Assembly (NCBI GenBank): GCA_021795435.1
Contig: JAJYPJ010000012.1
Span: 1-49,315, forward strand
DNA length: 49,315 nucleotides
Direction: 5' to 3'
DNA from: Pseudomonadota bacterium
GTDB lineage: Bacteria; Pseudomonadota; Gammaproteobacteria; Xanthomonadales; Rhodanobacteraceae
Shown here in pieces: positions 17,189 to 26,983 of the stretch (its first letter is position 1; each line of letters begins with the position of its first letter). Under the pieces are notes generated by a model that ran no database searches, was not told the DNA's origin, and was given only the letters and a program-made list of their open reading frames with translations. Position numbers and translations under genes: made by a program.

Positions 17189-18457
17189 CTATGTATGCGA
17201 ATCGTGCCGTGAAGCCCGTGAAGTATCCGTTGCCGTATACAGGCTGTTTAAGTCCCCAGCCAGTCCAGCCTCCACCGACCGTCCCAAATCCTCCAACTGC
17301 ACCGCCAGCAACGTGGGCAATCCCTGTGCAGCGCTGGCAAGAAGCGCCGACGAGGCAGGCAGTCGGTAACGGCCGGCGGCATAGAGATCAGCGAGACGCA
17401 CGCCGTGCAGACTGCGAGTCAACAGCCATTCACCCAGCTCATCGCGACGCAAAAGCCGGGCACGCTCGAGCTCGTCAAGGTAACGAGCCAGGGTGTCCTC
17501 GCTCAGAAACGGAAGCGTGGCGCGCAAAGCCGAGTTGTCCATGCCGACACCCCGCTGCTGTGCATCGGCCATTGCCGCCAGCAACTTGAGCAGGCCGATG
17601 AATTCAGTCCCAGGCGGCAGCCGCTGGGACTCCGGTACATATTGGAAGGCGGCGAAGGCAGCCGTGAGGGACGCGCCTGCAAGGACGACAACCCAAGACA
17701 CGTAGATCCAGACCAGGAAAATCGGTACCGCAGCCAGCGCGCCGTAGAGTATCCGGTAGCTTGCTGCGTGCAACGCGTAGACCGCGAACCCCTGGCGAGC
17801 CGCCGAGAATGCAACGGTCGCCAGCAGCGATCCGGCCAGCGCATGGCGCAATGCCACCCGTCGTGCCGGGAGCAGCAAATACATGCTCAGGAGGCCTGCC
17901 CAAGTAATGAGAAATGGAGCCACGTCAAGCAGGTAACGACTCGCACCCAGCGCCCGATTGGCCTGCGCCAGCAGGGGTAGTGCCAGCAGATAACTGCTCA
18001 CCGCCAGGCCACCCACCGCCAAAAGCGGGCCCAGCGTCAGCGCCGCCCAATACGTCAGGAATCTCAGCACGCCGCGACGACGATGCGTGACTCGCCAGAT
18101 CCTGTTGAAGCGGTCCTCGATCGCGGCCATCATCAAAAGTGCACTCGCAAGCACGGCCGCGACACCGATCGCCGTCATCCTGCTTGCGTTCGCAACAAAG
18201 CCCATCAGCGCGTGCTCAACCGCGCTGCCAGCGGCTGGAACCAGATTGCGGAAGATGAACGCAGAGACGGTGCTGCTCCAATGACCCCATGCCGGGAACA
18301 TCGCCATGATGCCGAGGGCGGTTGCTAGCGCTGGTACGAGTGCGAAAACCGTCGTGTAGGCCAGCGCGCCCGCCGTTTCCAACAGCCGGTCCTCGCGCAG
18401 CCGCTGCCCGGCGAACACGGCAAACGCGCGCAGTTGTTCGCGATCCATCCTCTTCAT
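17189..18457 (-). CDS. YihY/BrkB-family inner membrane protein
   Basis: A 422-residue polytopic protein of the YihY/UPF0761 (BrkB) family. The family start is seen as AGALAYTTVFALVPALATALGIM, followed by about six hydrophobic segments and the signature SYRILYGALAAVPIFLVWIYVSWVVVLAGASL. A cytoplasmic C-terminal region of about 130 residues (from VGMDNSALRATLPFLSEDTLARYLDELERARLLRR) resembles a winged-helix domain, as in the long members of the family. The function is not established; older annotation as RNase BN is known to be wrong for this family. I chose ATG 18457; the frame is open 10 codons further. It is first gene of the yihY-tlpA-acyP unit and divergent from wrbA. Confidence 0.85.
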   Translation of the reverse strand: MKRMDREQLRAFAVFAGQRLREDRLLETAGALAYTTVFALVPALATALGIMAMFPAWGHWSSTVSAFIFRNLVPAAGSAVEHALMGFVANASRMTAIGVAAVLASALLMMAAIEDRFNRIWRVTHRRRGVLRFLTYWAALTLGPLLAVGGLAVSSYLLALPLLAQANRALGASRYLLDVAPFLITWAGLLSMYLLLPARRVALRHALAGSLLATVAFSAARQGFAVYALHAASYRILYGALAAVPIFLVWIYVSWVVVLAGASLTAAFAAFQYVPESQRLPPGTEFIGLLKLLAAMADAQQRGVGMDNSALRATLPFLSEDTLARYLDELERARLLRRDELGEWLLTRSLHGVRLADLYAAGRYRLPASSALLASAAQGLPTLLAVQLEDLGRSVEAGLAGDLNSLYTATDTSRASRHDSHT

Positions 18458-18514
18458 GTTTCTCAGCCTACCCCAGCGCCATGACAACGCGTACGATCCT
18501 TTGCGGCATGCTAG

Positions 18515-19536
<1,022 letters not shown>

Positions 19537-20373
19537 CGGCGCGTTCACTGGCAATCCACTGGCCGTGGTAAGGGCTGAAGCGACGCTGGACGTGCGTCGA
19601 ATGCAGGCGATCGCCGCTTGGCTGAACCTCTCCGAGACTGCCTTCCTCCTACCGCCCGAGGATCGACGCGCCGACTACCGAGTACGCATCTTCACCCCAC
19701 GTCAGGAATTGCCATTTGCCGGACATCCCAGCGTGGGCGCGGCCTGGGCGGCAATGCACTGGCACCTCATGCCAAGCGAAGGCGGATTGCGCATGCAGCA
19801 GTGCGGCGCGGGCTTGCTACCCGTGCGCATCGATGATCCATCCACTCCATATCGCATTCACGTGAAGTCCCCGGCGGCGCGCTTGCAGGCGGCAATCGAA
19901 CCGCAGCGCTTATTGACGATGACCCAGACGGCACTCGGAGCGCCGCTGGTTGGGCAGGCGCAAATTGTCGACGTGGGTGCCATCTGGCTATTGGCCGACC
20001 TGGGCCAGTCGATTAGTGTGCGTTCGCTACAACCGGATTTGCCGGCGGTGGCGAACCTCACCAGTGATTTGGGTTGTGTCGGTATCGCCGTGTTCGGTCG
20101 CGAGACCCTGGGAGAGGCTGCACTGGCGGTGCGTGCCTTTTGCCCGGGCGATGGTATCGCTGAAGATCCAGTCACCGGCAGTGCAAATGCCGCCATTGGC
20201 GCCCTGCTGTATGCCACTGGCCAGTTGCCCGGAGCTCGGTACGAAGTCAGTCAGGGACGCGAGATAGGCCGCGATGGCCACATCCTGGTCGAAGTGGAGG
20301 ACGATGGAGCGGTATGGATCGGCGGCGCCTGCACGACCTGTATCGAAGGCGTCCTGAAGGACCCGACAGCGCC

Positions 20374-20844
20374 TCAGCGAGTGACCGCATAGGTCGGCGG
20401 CGTGACCGCACTCACACCTGGCACGCGCGCCAATGACTCGAGGTTGGCAGGAGCAACCCACCCCTGGACCACACCCAATGTCACGACAGCCGACGTTTGC
20501 CGAAGTCCTGCACGCTGCAATGCCTGAACCAGCGCATCAGTGACGAGCGCCGCATGCACGTAGACTTGCAGGCGACCTGCTGCGTCCGCGCGCACGCGGC
20601 CTCGCGCGTAGCGCGAGGGACTTGCGCCCTGCCGAAGGGCCTCCGCCGCGTCCCTGAGCTCAGGCGCGATCGTGGCAATTGCCGAAGTCGTGGCTGCAGC
20701 AGGATGGAGGCCCGATCCGGAAGACCGCACGCCACCAGCCGGCGCGGCCGAACAACCCGCGATGGCAATCAGTCCTGGCAAAACTAGCGGCAGCAAAGGC
20801 GTTGCTGCAAACAAACGACTGATTCTGTGCATGGACGTGGCCAT
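20374..20844 (-). CDS. Small lipoprotein coupled to the hybrid sensor kinase
   Basis: A 156-residue predicted lipoprotein. The hydrophobic N-terminus ends in a lipobox-like IAGC (Cys31). A low-complexity Ala/Gly/Ser linker follows. A compact C-terminal domain (about residues 88-152) begins LQVYVHAALVTDALVQALQR and ends NLESLARVPGVSAVTPP. This alternating pattern resembles the ferredoxin-like prodomain or I9-inhibitor type modules found ahead of some secreted peptidases; that is a tentative likeness. ATG 20844 shares one base with the kinase stop (TGATG), and GGAG lies seven bases upstream inside the kinase gene, so translation is probably coupled. The function is unknown; a partner of the kinase sensor is possible. 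Confidence 0.7.
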   Translation of the reverse strand: MATSMHRISRLFAATPLLPLVLPGLIAIAGCSAAPAGGVRSSGSGLHPAAATTSAIATIAPELRDAAEALRQGASPSRYARGRVRADAAGRLQVYVHAALVTDALVQALQRAGLRQTSAVVTLGVVQGWVAPANLESLARVPGVSAVTPPTYAVTR

Positions 20845-23800
20845 CAGGTATCTCCACCGGCTTCAGCAAAGGAGTTGCGGTCGGCATCGGCTGTTCGCAT
20901 TGGCGCGTCAGTGAGCACCTTGGCCAGGGCAGCGGCCAGCGCGGCGCCGCTGATTGGCTTGCGCAGGAAACCATCCATGCCGGCGGCTGAAACCAACTCG
21001 GCCTCGTCACCGCCGGAACGCGCCGAGATGGCGAGGATCGGCAGCCTTCGTTCCGCTGTTTCGCGGGCGCGAATCATGCGGGCGACGGCGAAGCCATCGA
21101 GACCTGGCAGATCAAGGTCCAACAACAAAATATCCGGATCCCAGTCCGACAACAACGCGAGTGCTGCCAAGCCATCGGTGACGTGACGCACGCGATGGCC
21201 CTGCGCTTCGAGCATGCCCCGCAGGACCGCGATCACCGTGGGATCATCCTCGACCAGCGCCAACTGGAGTGGCGCCAGCCCGCGTCCGGTAGCGGCGAGC
21301 GCCGATGCTGGCGACGCTGGCGCACGTTGCATCGGCAAGCTCAGCGTAAAACAACTGCCCTTGCCGGGCTGCGACTCGACGTCGAGATGGCCTCGCATCA
21401 GCACGGCCAATTCACGACTGATGGCCAGTCCGAGTCCGCTGCCCGCACTCCGGTGCGGCCCATCGGCTTGTTCATAACGCCTGAACAGCCGGGCGCGCAG
21501 TTCGACGTCGATGCCCGGCCCCGTGTCACGCACACTGAACAGCAACCTGTCCTGAACCTGGCTGAGGCCAAGCGTGATACCGCCATGGTTCGTGAATTTG
21601 AGGGCGTTGCCAAGCAGATTGAACAGGATCTGCTTGATGCGAAGCTCGTCTCCGAGCACATGGTGCGGCAACTCGGCTGGTTGCATGTCCAGGTTGAAAC
21701 CAAGGCCCTTGGCGATTGCCAGGGGCCGCTCCGCCTCCGCCAGTTCGAAGATCAGGAGCACCGGGTCGTAGGGCGCCTCGCTGACCTGCATGCGACCCGA
21801 TTCAATTCGTGCCAGATCCAGTGCATCGTTAACGAGCTTCTGCAGGAGTCCGCCGGACTGGGCAATGGCCTGGACATAGCGCGCCTGGCGGCCGTCCAAC
21901 GCGGTCGCGGCGAGCAACTCGCACATGCCCAGCACGCCGGTCATCGGCGTGCGAATTTCATGCCCCAATTCAGCCAGAAATCGCGTCTTGGCCGCGCTGG
22001 CATCTTCAGCCACGCGACGCCGCTCTTCGGCAAGCAACACTCTCTGATGTTGCTCCATGCGTCGACGCCAAAGCCTCACAAACGTCGCCATGGCGGCCGC
22101 AACCAGCGTTGCATAAGCCAGCTGTGCCCACCAGGTCGCCCACGGCGGTGCCGCCACATCGACGCGAAGCGGCGCCGCCGCCCCCCACGCGCCTCCGGCC
22201 ATGGCTTGGGCCTCGGCCTGGAGGCGATAGCGGCCCGGCCCCAATCGACCGAAATTTTCGACGCCATCGCTGCCCAAATCGACCCAATCGCGGTTCCAGG
22301 GCGGCAGGCGCACGCGGTATCGCACGCGTGAAGGGCTGAGATAGGAAAGCGCGCGCATGGTTATCGAGAGGTCACGCGTGCGCCAGCCCAGTCTTACCGT
22401 ACCCCCATGCATGGACGGCACAAGGGCGCGACCATCACCGCTGGCCTGCACGCGGGTCAACACGGGCTTCGGCGCAGGTAGCGCCGGCGTGCGCCGCAAG
22501 GGCGCAAAGCCCAGAACACCATCGCGAACGGCGGTAAACAGCGTCCCGTCGCGGCCCAGAATGAAGCCGGGGGCACTGGCGCGCAATCCCGCCAGCGCCG
22601 GCTCTTCCTCGAAGAGGTTGATGTGACCATCGCGAGGGTCGTAACGCATGGGGCCGCGCAACGTCGATGCCCAAATCCGTCCGGCTGCATCGACTGCAAG
22701 CGCGAGCACCCTGGCACCGGGCCACCCACGACGCGCGCCCACGCGTGCCGTCAATTGCGCTCGATCATCGCCAGCAAGTCGGTAGTGCTCGAGCGCGCCT
22801 GGGCGCGCGAGCCAAAATCCGCGCATTCCGAAAGCCGCCGCGTAGACCGGCCCCCCGGGAACGCCCTGGACCACTCGCAGCGCACCGCTCGCATCGCTGC
22901 GCTCAAGGCCAAACCGCGTCCCACGCCAGAGTCGCCCGTCTTGCCAACGGAGCGTGGTCGTCTGCTCCTCGGCTACGCCGGATCCTGGCAACGGAACCTG
23001 CGAAACGACCAGCGTCCGCAGGTCCACGCGCCCAACACCATGCATGGAATCTGCAAAATACAACGCGTTCGCCCCAGCGACGATCATTCGGCTGATCGCA
23101 GACCCGGACGTCATGGGCCACGGCAGCGGCAGCTTCTGCCAGCGCCCCGACGTCCCGCGCATCCAGAGCGCTCCGCCAGCCCCGACCCAAAGGCGTCCTT
23201 CAGGATCGTCCGTAATCGCGCCAACGGCGGTCGGGCGTGGCCAAATCGTCGAAATCGGATGCACAGCGCCGCTAGCTGGGTCGAGTCGACCGATCCAGCC
23301 ACTCGAATTGCCCAGGAGCACGCTATGCCCGGCACCCTTGCAAATTGCACTGAAGCTGCCGAACGGGAGGCTGTCGGGTTCATCGGGTATGTGCCTGAAC
23401 AGGCTGAACGCACGCCAGTCCGGAGGGAGGTAGGCCAGTCCGCCGCTGCTTGGACTCAGCCACAGGCCGCCCTCACGGTCACGAAGAAGTCCGATAATTC
23501 GGCCTGAAGGCAGGCCACCACGCAGTTGCGGCTGGGCACGGAACACAGTCCACCGCCCCGCGGCGTCGCGATAGCGCAAACCGTCCTCGCAAGCCAACCA
23601 CAGCCCACCTTCCATCCCAGTAACGCTACTGAAGCAGTCGCCAGCGCCGCCGGGAACCGGCAATGCGCGCGGCGGCGCATTCGCATGCCGGGGATCGCGC
23701 TCGATGATGTAGAGGCCATGCGTGGTCACTGCGCGCAGGCTGGATCCGTTACCCGTGACCTGCAAGACGACCGGTTCCCGGCCATCGGGAAAGCGCACGC

Positions 23801-24494
23801 GCACAATCTGGCCGTCCGGCCACCGGACATCGAGTCCTTCCAGCGTCCCGATCCACAGGCTGCCCCCCCGACCAGCATGAAGACTCAGCACGACATCCGA
23901 GACGAGACTATCCGCGTCACCATTCCGGTGACGCAGCCGAGTGATATGACCGCGTGGTCCAAGTCGAGCAAGCCCGCCGGCATACGTGCCCACCCAGATT
24001 GCGCCATCCGGCGTTTGCGCGAGCGCAAGCACGTCGTCACTGCCCAGACTGTGCGTGTCTCCAGGCTGGTATATCCATCGCTTGAAGCCGTATCCGGGTA
24101 CGTAGTGAAGCAGCCCGGTACCCTCACCGCCAGCCCAGAGGCCGCCCGCCGAGTCCACCATCAGCGCCGATATGTCATTTCGGGGCAGTGAGTGCGGCTT
24201 CGCAGCGTCATGCCGAAAGATCTCAAAGTGCACGCCATCGTACTTGACGAGGCCGTCGCGCGTGCCGATCCAGATGAACCCTTCATGATCCTGGACCGCC
24301 ATGTAGCTGCCCGCGTCAGGCATGCCATCGCGACGCCCATAGTCGCGGAATTGCGGCGTCTCCAACAGCGTGCGCGCAGGCAGTGGCGGCAACGCCGCGG
24401 CGCCCACCACTTTCGCGATCATCGACGAAAGCACCCAGACCACCGCGATTGTCATCGCGCAGGTCCGCCGCCAGCCATGCCGTGCTGCGGCCAT
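20844..24494 (-). CDS. Hybrid sensor histidine kinase with beta-propeller sensor and receiver domain
   Basis: A 1216-residue membrane kinase. An N-terminal hydrophobic segment exports a long periplasmic part with repeated two-component-regulator propeller units (for example HEGFIWIGTRDGLVKYDG, AGGLWAGGEGTGLLHY, DGAIWVGTYAGGLARL), then a Y_Y_Y-type domain near 690-770. A transmembrane helix follows near 785-805. The cytoplasmic part has HisKA (FLAELGHEIRTPMTGV, His845), HATPase (N box NLLGNALKFTNHGG, G boxes DTGPGI and GSGLGLAI) and a receiver (LLLDLDLPGLDG, Asp1126). There is no DNA-binding output, so a separate phosphotransfer or response protein is needed and is not in this window. ATG 24494 follows AGGAGGGGAGG. 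Confidence 0.92.
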   Translation of the reverse strand: MAAARHGWRRTCAMTIAVVWVLSSMIAKVVGAAALPPLPARTLLETPQFRDYGRRDGMPDAGSYMAVQDHEGFIWIGTRDGLVKYDGVHFEIFRHDAAKPHSLPRNDISALMVDSAGGLWAGGEGTGLLHYVPGYGFKRWIYQPGDTHSLGSDDVLALAQTPDGAIWVGTYAGGLARLGPRGHITRLRHRNGDADSLVSDVVLSLHAGRGGSLWIGTLEGLDVRWPDGQIVRVRFPDGREPVVLQVTGNGSSLRAVTTHGLYIIERDPRHANAPPRALPVPGGAGDCFSSVTGMEGGLWLACEDGLRYRDAAGRWTVFRAQPQLRGGLPSGRIIGLLRDREGGLWLSPSSGGLAYLPPDWRAFSLFRHIPDEPDSLPFGSFSAICKGAGHSVLLGNSSGWIGRLDPASGAVHPISTIWPRPTAVGAITDDPEGRLWVGAGGALWMRGTSGRWQKLPLPWPMTSGSAISRMIVAGANALYFADSMHGVGRVDLRTLVVSQVPLPGSGVAEEQTTTLRWQDGRLWRGTRFGLERSDASGALRVVQGVPGGPVYAAAFGMRGFWLARPGALEHYRLAGDDRAQLTARVGARRGWPGARVLALAVDAAGRIWASTLRGPMRYDPRDGHINLFEEEPALAGLRASAPGFILGRDGTLFTAVRDGVLGFAPLRRTPALPAPKPVLTRVQASGDGRALVPSMHGGTVRLGWRTRDLSITMRALSYLSPSRVRYRVRLPPWNRDWVDLGSDGVENFGRLGPGRYRLQAEAQAMAGGAWGAAAPLRVDVAAPPWATWWAQLAYATLVAAAMATFVRLWRRRMEQHQRVLLAEERRRVAEDASAAKTRFLAELGHEIRTPMTGVLGMCELLAATALDGRQARYVQAIAQSGGLLQKLVNDALDLARIESGRMQVSEAPYDPVLLIFELAEAERPLAIAKGLGFNLDMQPAELPHHVLGDELRIKQILFNLLGNALKFTNHGGITLGLSQVQDRLLFSVRDTGPGIDVELRARLFRRYEQADGPHRSAGSGLGLAISRELAVLMRGHLDVESQPGKGSCFTLSLPMQRAPASPASALAATGRGLAPLQLALVEDDPTVIAVLRGMLEAQGHRVRHVTDGLAALALLSDWDPDILLLDLDLPGLDGFAVARMIRARETAERRLPILAISARSGGDEAELVSAAGMDGFLRKPISGAALAAALAKVLTDAPMRTADADRNSFAEAGGDT

Positions 24495-24600
24495 CGTCCT
24501 CCCCTCCTCAGCGCGCATCATGCCATTCGCTGCCCTCGTTCACGAGGGTCGCCTAGCGTGAAGGGTGAATTAACCACCGCGTTCACATGCGACCTACCGA

Positions 24601-24621
24601 TGCTGCTGATAATCGGCAGCA
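24601..24621. promoter_or_regulatory. Near-perfect palindrome at the start of the yceI operon
   Basis: Two 10-base arms, TGCTGCTGAT and ATCGGCAGCA, surround a single central A; nine of the ten pairs are Watson-Crick and one is T-G. The last base is the A of the preferred yceI start codon. Odd-length symmetry over two helical turns is typical of a dimeric repressor site, and the position would block transcription or translation start. The element lies in the 126-base space between the divergent kinase gene and yceI. The binding protein is unknown. An mRNA hairpin is an alternative reading. Confidence 0.45.
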
Positions 24622-25274
24622 TGTTTGCAGACGTTTCGAAACCCGCAAGGTTGGCCACCGGATGCGCTCTGCTGGCCACCCTCCTGTTGCCGATTGCGGT
24701 CGCGCACGCCGGAGACTACCGGTTCGACACCGTCCATAGCAGCATCGTGTTCTTCGTCGACCATGACGGATACAGCGATGCCATCGGACGGCTCAAGGTT
24801 GCTCGCGGATGGTTTCGCTTCGATCCCAATGACTGGGCCAACTCAAAGGTCGTCGCTGATATTCCCTTGGACGGCGTGGATATGGGCGACGCTGCATGGA
24901 ATCACGTGGTCGCCGGAGCGGATTTCCTGGACGCCAAGGCGCAGCCGCTGGCCCATTTCGCAAGCACGTCGGTGGAGAAGACCGGACCGGACACGGGCAT
25001 CCTGTATGGCCAACTCACTTTCCGGCGTCGGACCGTCGGGGTTGCCTTTCCCTTTCGCCTGAATAAGCGCGCCTTCACGATCTATGGCTTCCATTCGGTT
25101 GCCGGATTCACGGGACTCGCGACGCTGGACCGACGGCAGTGGGGCATGGATGCATTCGATTCAGTGGTCGGGGTCAAGGTAAAAGTTCTTCTGGAAATCG
25201 AAGGCATAGCAGACGGCAATGCGCGCCGGGCCTACCAAGCATCAATTCGGAAAAACGGGAAACAGCCTTCATGA
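24621..25274 (+). CDS. YceI-family periplasmic lipocalin-like protein (first copy)
   Basis: A 217-residue exported protein. The signal peptide covers residues 1-30 (hydrophobic CALLATLLLPIAVAHA, likely cut before GDYRFD). The mature domain has the YceI pattern: YRFDTVHSSIVFFVDHDGYSD, FDPNDWANSKVVADIPLDGVD, the core ADFLDAKAQPLAHFAST, and a final beta strand VGVKVKVLLEIEG. YceI proteins bind polyisoprenoids such as ubiquinone precursors and are often paired with cytochrome b561. I favour ATG 24621, because it gives a standard signal peptide; ATG 24600 in the same frame is possible. It overlaps the b561 gene by ATGA. Confidence 0.88.
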   Translation: MFADVSKPARLATGCALLATLLLPIAVAHAGDYRFDTVHSSIVFFVDHDGYSDAIGRLKVARGWFRFDPNDWANSKVVADIPLDGVDMGDAAWNHVVAGADFLDAKAQPLAHFASTSVEKTGPDTGILYGQLTFRRRTVGVAFPFRLNKRAFTIYGFHSVAGFTGLATLDRRQWGMDAFDSVVGVKVKVLLEIEGIADGNARRAYQASIRKNGKQPS

Positions 25275-25855
25275 ACTGGCGCAGCACGGCGCAAAACTGG
25301 GGCGTCTTGGCGAAATGCTTCCACTGGCTGGTCGCAGCCGGCATCTTCGGTCTCGCTGGCATCGGTCTCTACATGGTTGGCATGCCTCTGGGCCTTGCCA
25401 AGCTGAAGCTTTACCTGTTGCACAAGGCGCTCGGGGTCAGCGTGTTGGCGCTCGTGATTCTGCGCCTTCTTTGGCGAGCCTTTGATCGTCATCCGGATTA
25501 CCCGGAGGCGATGTCGAACTGGCAAGTGAGGGCAGCGCAAGCCAGCCACGCACTGCTTTACGTTCTGCTTGTGGCCGTGCCTGTATCCGGATGGATCTAT
25601 AACTCGGCCTCGGGCTTCCCGCTACCTTGGTTTGGCCTGCTGCACCTTCCAGCCATCGCACCCGTTTCCGTCCCGCTGGCGCACGTCGCCCTCGCAACCC
25701 ACAAGATCTCCTTCTGGATTCTGGCGGCGCTCGTCCTACTGCATGCCGCAGCGGCAGTAGATCACCATGTCCGTCACCGCGACCCCGTCCTTTCACGCAT
25801 GTTGCCGTGGCCAACGGCAACACCGCGCTCCAAGCGCTCCAGAGGCCTCCCATGA
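25271..25855 (+). CDS. cybB: Cytochrome b561-type di-heme membrane protein
   Basis: A 194-residue inner-membrane cytochrome of the bacterial b561 family (CybB/YceJ type), which moves electrons between the quinone pool and periplasmic acceptors such as superoxide. Four transmembrane helices are visible, with candidate heme-ligand histidines in LAKCFHWLVAAG (H18), YLLHKALGVSV (H51), QASHALLYVLL (H93) and LATHKISFWIL (H144) or H158. The four-helix layout and the GWIYNSASGFPLPWFGL loop match the family. It lies between two YceI genes with ATGA overlaps on both sides, so the three are almost certainly co-translated. Confidence 0.92.
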   Translation: MNWRSTAQNWGVLAKCFHWLVAAGIFGLAGIGLYMVGMPLGLAKLKLYLLHKALGVSVLALVILRLLWRAFDRHPDYPEAMSNWQVRAAQASHALLYVLLVAVPVSGWIYNSASGFPLPWFGLLHLPAIAPVSVPLAHVALATHKISFWILAALVLLHAAAAVDHHVRHRDPVLSRMLPWPTATPRSKRSRGLP

Positions 25856-26412
25856 AATCGATACTGATCCCCCTGCTTCTGGCGGTCACTTTGCCGGCTG
25901 CCGCCACCGTCCGTGCCCAGTCCTGGAACTCGTTGCCAGGCAGCAACCTGAGCTTTGCCACAACCTTCGAGGGAGTTGGATTCACCGGTACTTTCCGGCG
26001 ATTTGATGCCCGTGTCACCTTCAATCCGGCACAGCCACAGGCGTGCCGACTCGAAGCAAGCATCGCATTGGCGAGCGCCACCACCAACAATCCCGACCGC
26101 GACAAAATGCTGCCCACAGCGGCTTTTTTCGACGTGGCGCACTTTCCAACCGCGACCTACCGCGGCGACCACTGTGAACCGGCGGGAGCCGGGCGCTATA
26201 CCGCACAGGGGACGTTGACGCTGCGCGGCGTCGCCCGACCCGTGCCACTGACGCTCGCGTGGGTGCAGCGCGGCACAGGCGCCGTGCTGACGCTAACCGC
26301 TACGGTGCCCCGCCTGGCCTTTGGAGTGGGCACAGGACAATGGGCCGATCCCAGCGCGATTGGCGTGAATGTTGCGGTTCATGGCGCGATCAAGCTGGCT
26401 CCAGTCCGGTGA
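25852..26412 (+). CDS. YceI-family periplasmic protein (second copy)
   Basis: A 186-residue exported protein. The signal peptide KSILIPLLLAVTLPAAATVRA is probably cut after residue 23. The mature YceI-like barrel shows SNLSFATTFEGVGFTGTFRRFDARVTFNP, MLPTAAFFDVAHFPTATYRG and GTLTLRGVARPVPLTLAW, ending in VNVAVHGAIKL. It is clearly different from the first copy, so this is not a recent tandem duplication. It probably binds an isoprenoid quinone-type lipid beside the b561 partner. It converges with the RDD gene, with 12 bases between the stops. Confidence 0.9.
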   Translation: MKSILIPLLLAVTLPAAATVRAQSWNSLPGSNLSFATTFEGVGFTGTFRRFDARVTFNPAQPQACRLEASIALASATTNNPDRDKMLPTAAFFDVAHFPTATYRGDHCEPAGAGRYTAQGTLTLRGVARPVPLTLAWVQRGTGAVLTLTATVPRLAFGVGTGQWADPSAIGVNVAVHGAIKLAPVR

Positions 26413-26424
26413 CCCCGAGGCCCA

Positions 26425-26937
26425 TCAGCCGCGCGAAAGGCTCACCAACCGCGTACCGCTGATCCTGTCGTGCAGGGTGCGCCGACCGGTAACGACGGAC
26501 GCTGATGCGTAATCGATGACCCACAACGCCAAGACGGCCATCAATGCGGTCTGTACTGAGGCCACGAAGCCGAGCAAAAGCGCAAGCAGCGGCAACGCGG
26601 CAACGCCTGCGCGGAGTAGCGCGCGCGGAAATCGCAGCGTCATCCCGTATGAGTCGACCACGCGCAGCCTCCATGCGCGCGCTCCGATGGTCTGCCCACC
26701 GCGCCACCATGACAGAACGAAGTAGCCACACACGACCATGAACTGAAGCCCCTGATAGGGTACGGGCACATGGGCATGTCCACCCTGCACCGCCACCAGT
26801 CGTGCCTGCAGGGCCAATTGGACGAGCAATCCGACGACCAGCTGCAACGCCAGCACGATGAGCAGGTCGTAAAGCAGGGCCGCCAGCCGTCTCAGCCATG
26901 GCGCCTGGGTTATCAGGGTCTGGACACCTTGAGTCAT
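26425..26937 (-). CDS. RDD-family membrane protein
   Basis: A 170-residue protein with the RDD domain. The family name residues appear as PWLRRLAALLYDLLIVLALQLVVGLL (Arg, then Asp in the first helix). A second helix is LQFMVVCGYFVLSWWRGGQTIGARAWRLRVV, which holds the GQT-G-K/R-like turn of the family, and a third is ALPLLALLLGFVASVQ. The function of most RDD proteins is unknown; some act in ion transport. The start at 26937 lacks a ribosome-binding site; the frame is open upstream into the xerD leader on the other strand. The pairing with divergent xerD recurs in related gammaproteobacteria as far as I recall. Confidence 0.8.
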   Translation of the reverse strand: MTQGVQTLITQAPWLRRLAALLYDLLIVLALQLVVGLLVQLALQARLVAVQGGHAHVPVPYQGLQFMVVCGYFVLSWWRGGQTIGARAWRLRVVDSYGMTLRFPRALLRAGVAALPLLALLLGFVASVQTALMAVLALWVIDYASASVVTGRRTLHDRISGTRLVSLSRG

Positions 26938-26983
26938 GCGAGGAGGACTTGCGGCACGGGCGCGCCGGAGCCAGCATCGTGCC

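Noticed and set aside
22623-23507. 294-codon plus-strand frame opposite the hybrid kinase
   Set aside because: It is antisense to the propeller domain of the kinase, which has continuous conserved repeats on the minus strand; the plus-strand product is low-complexity and rich in Arg/Pro.
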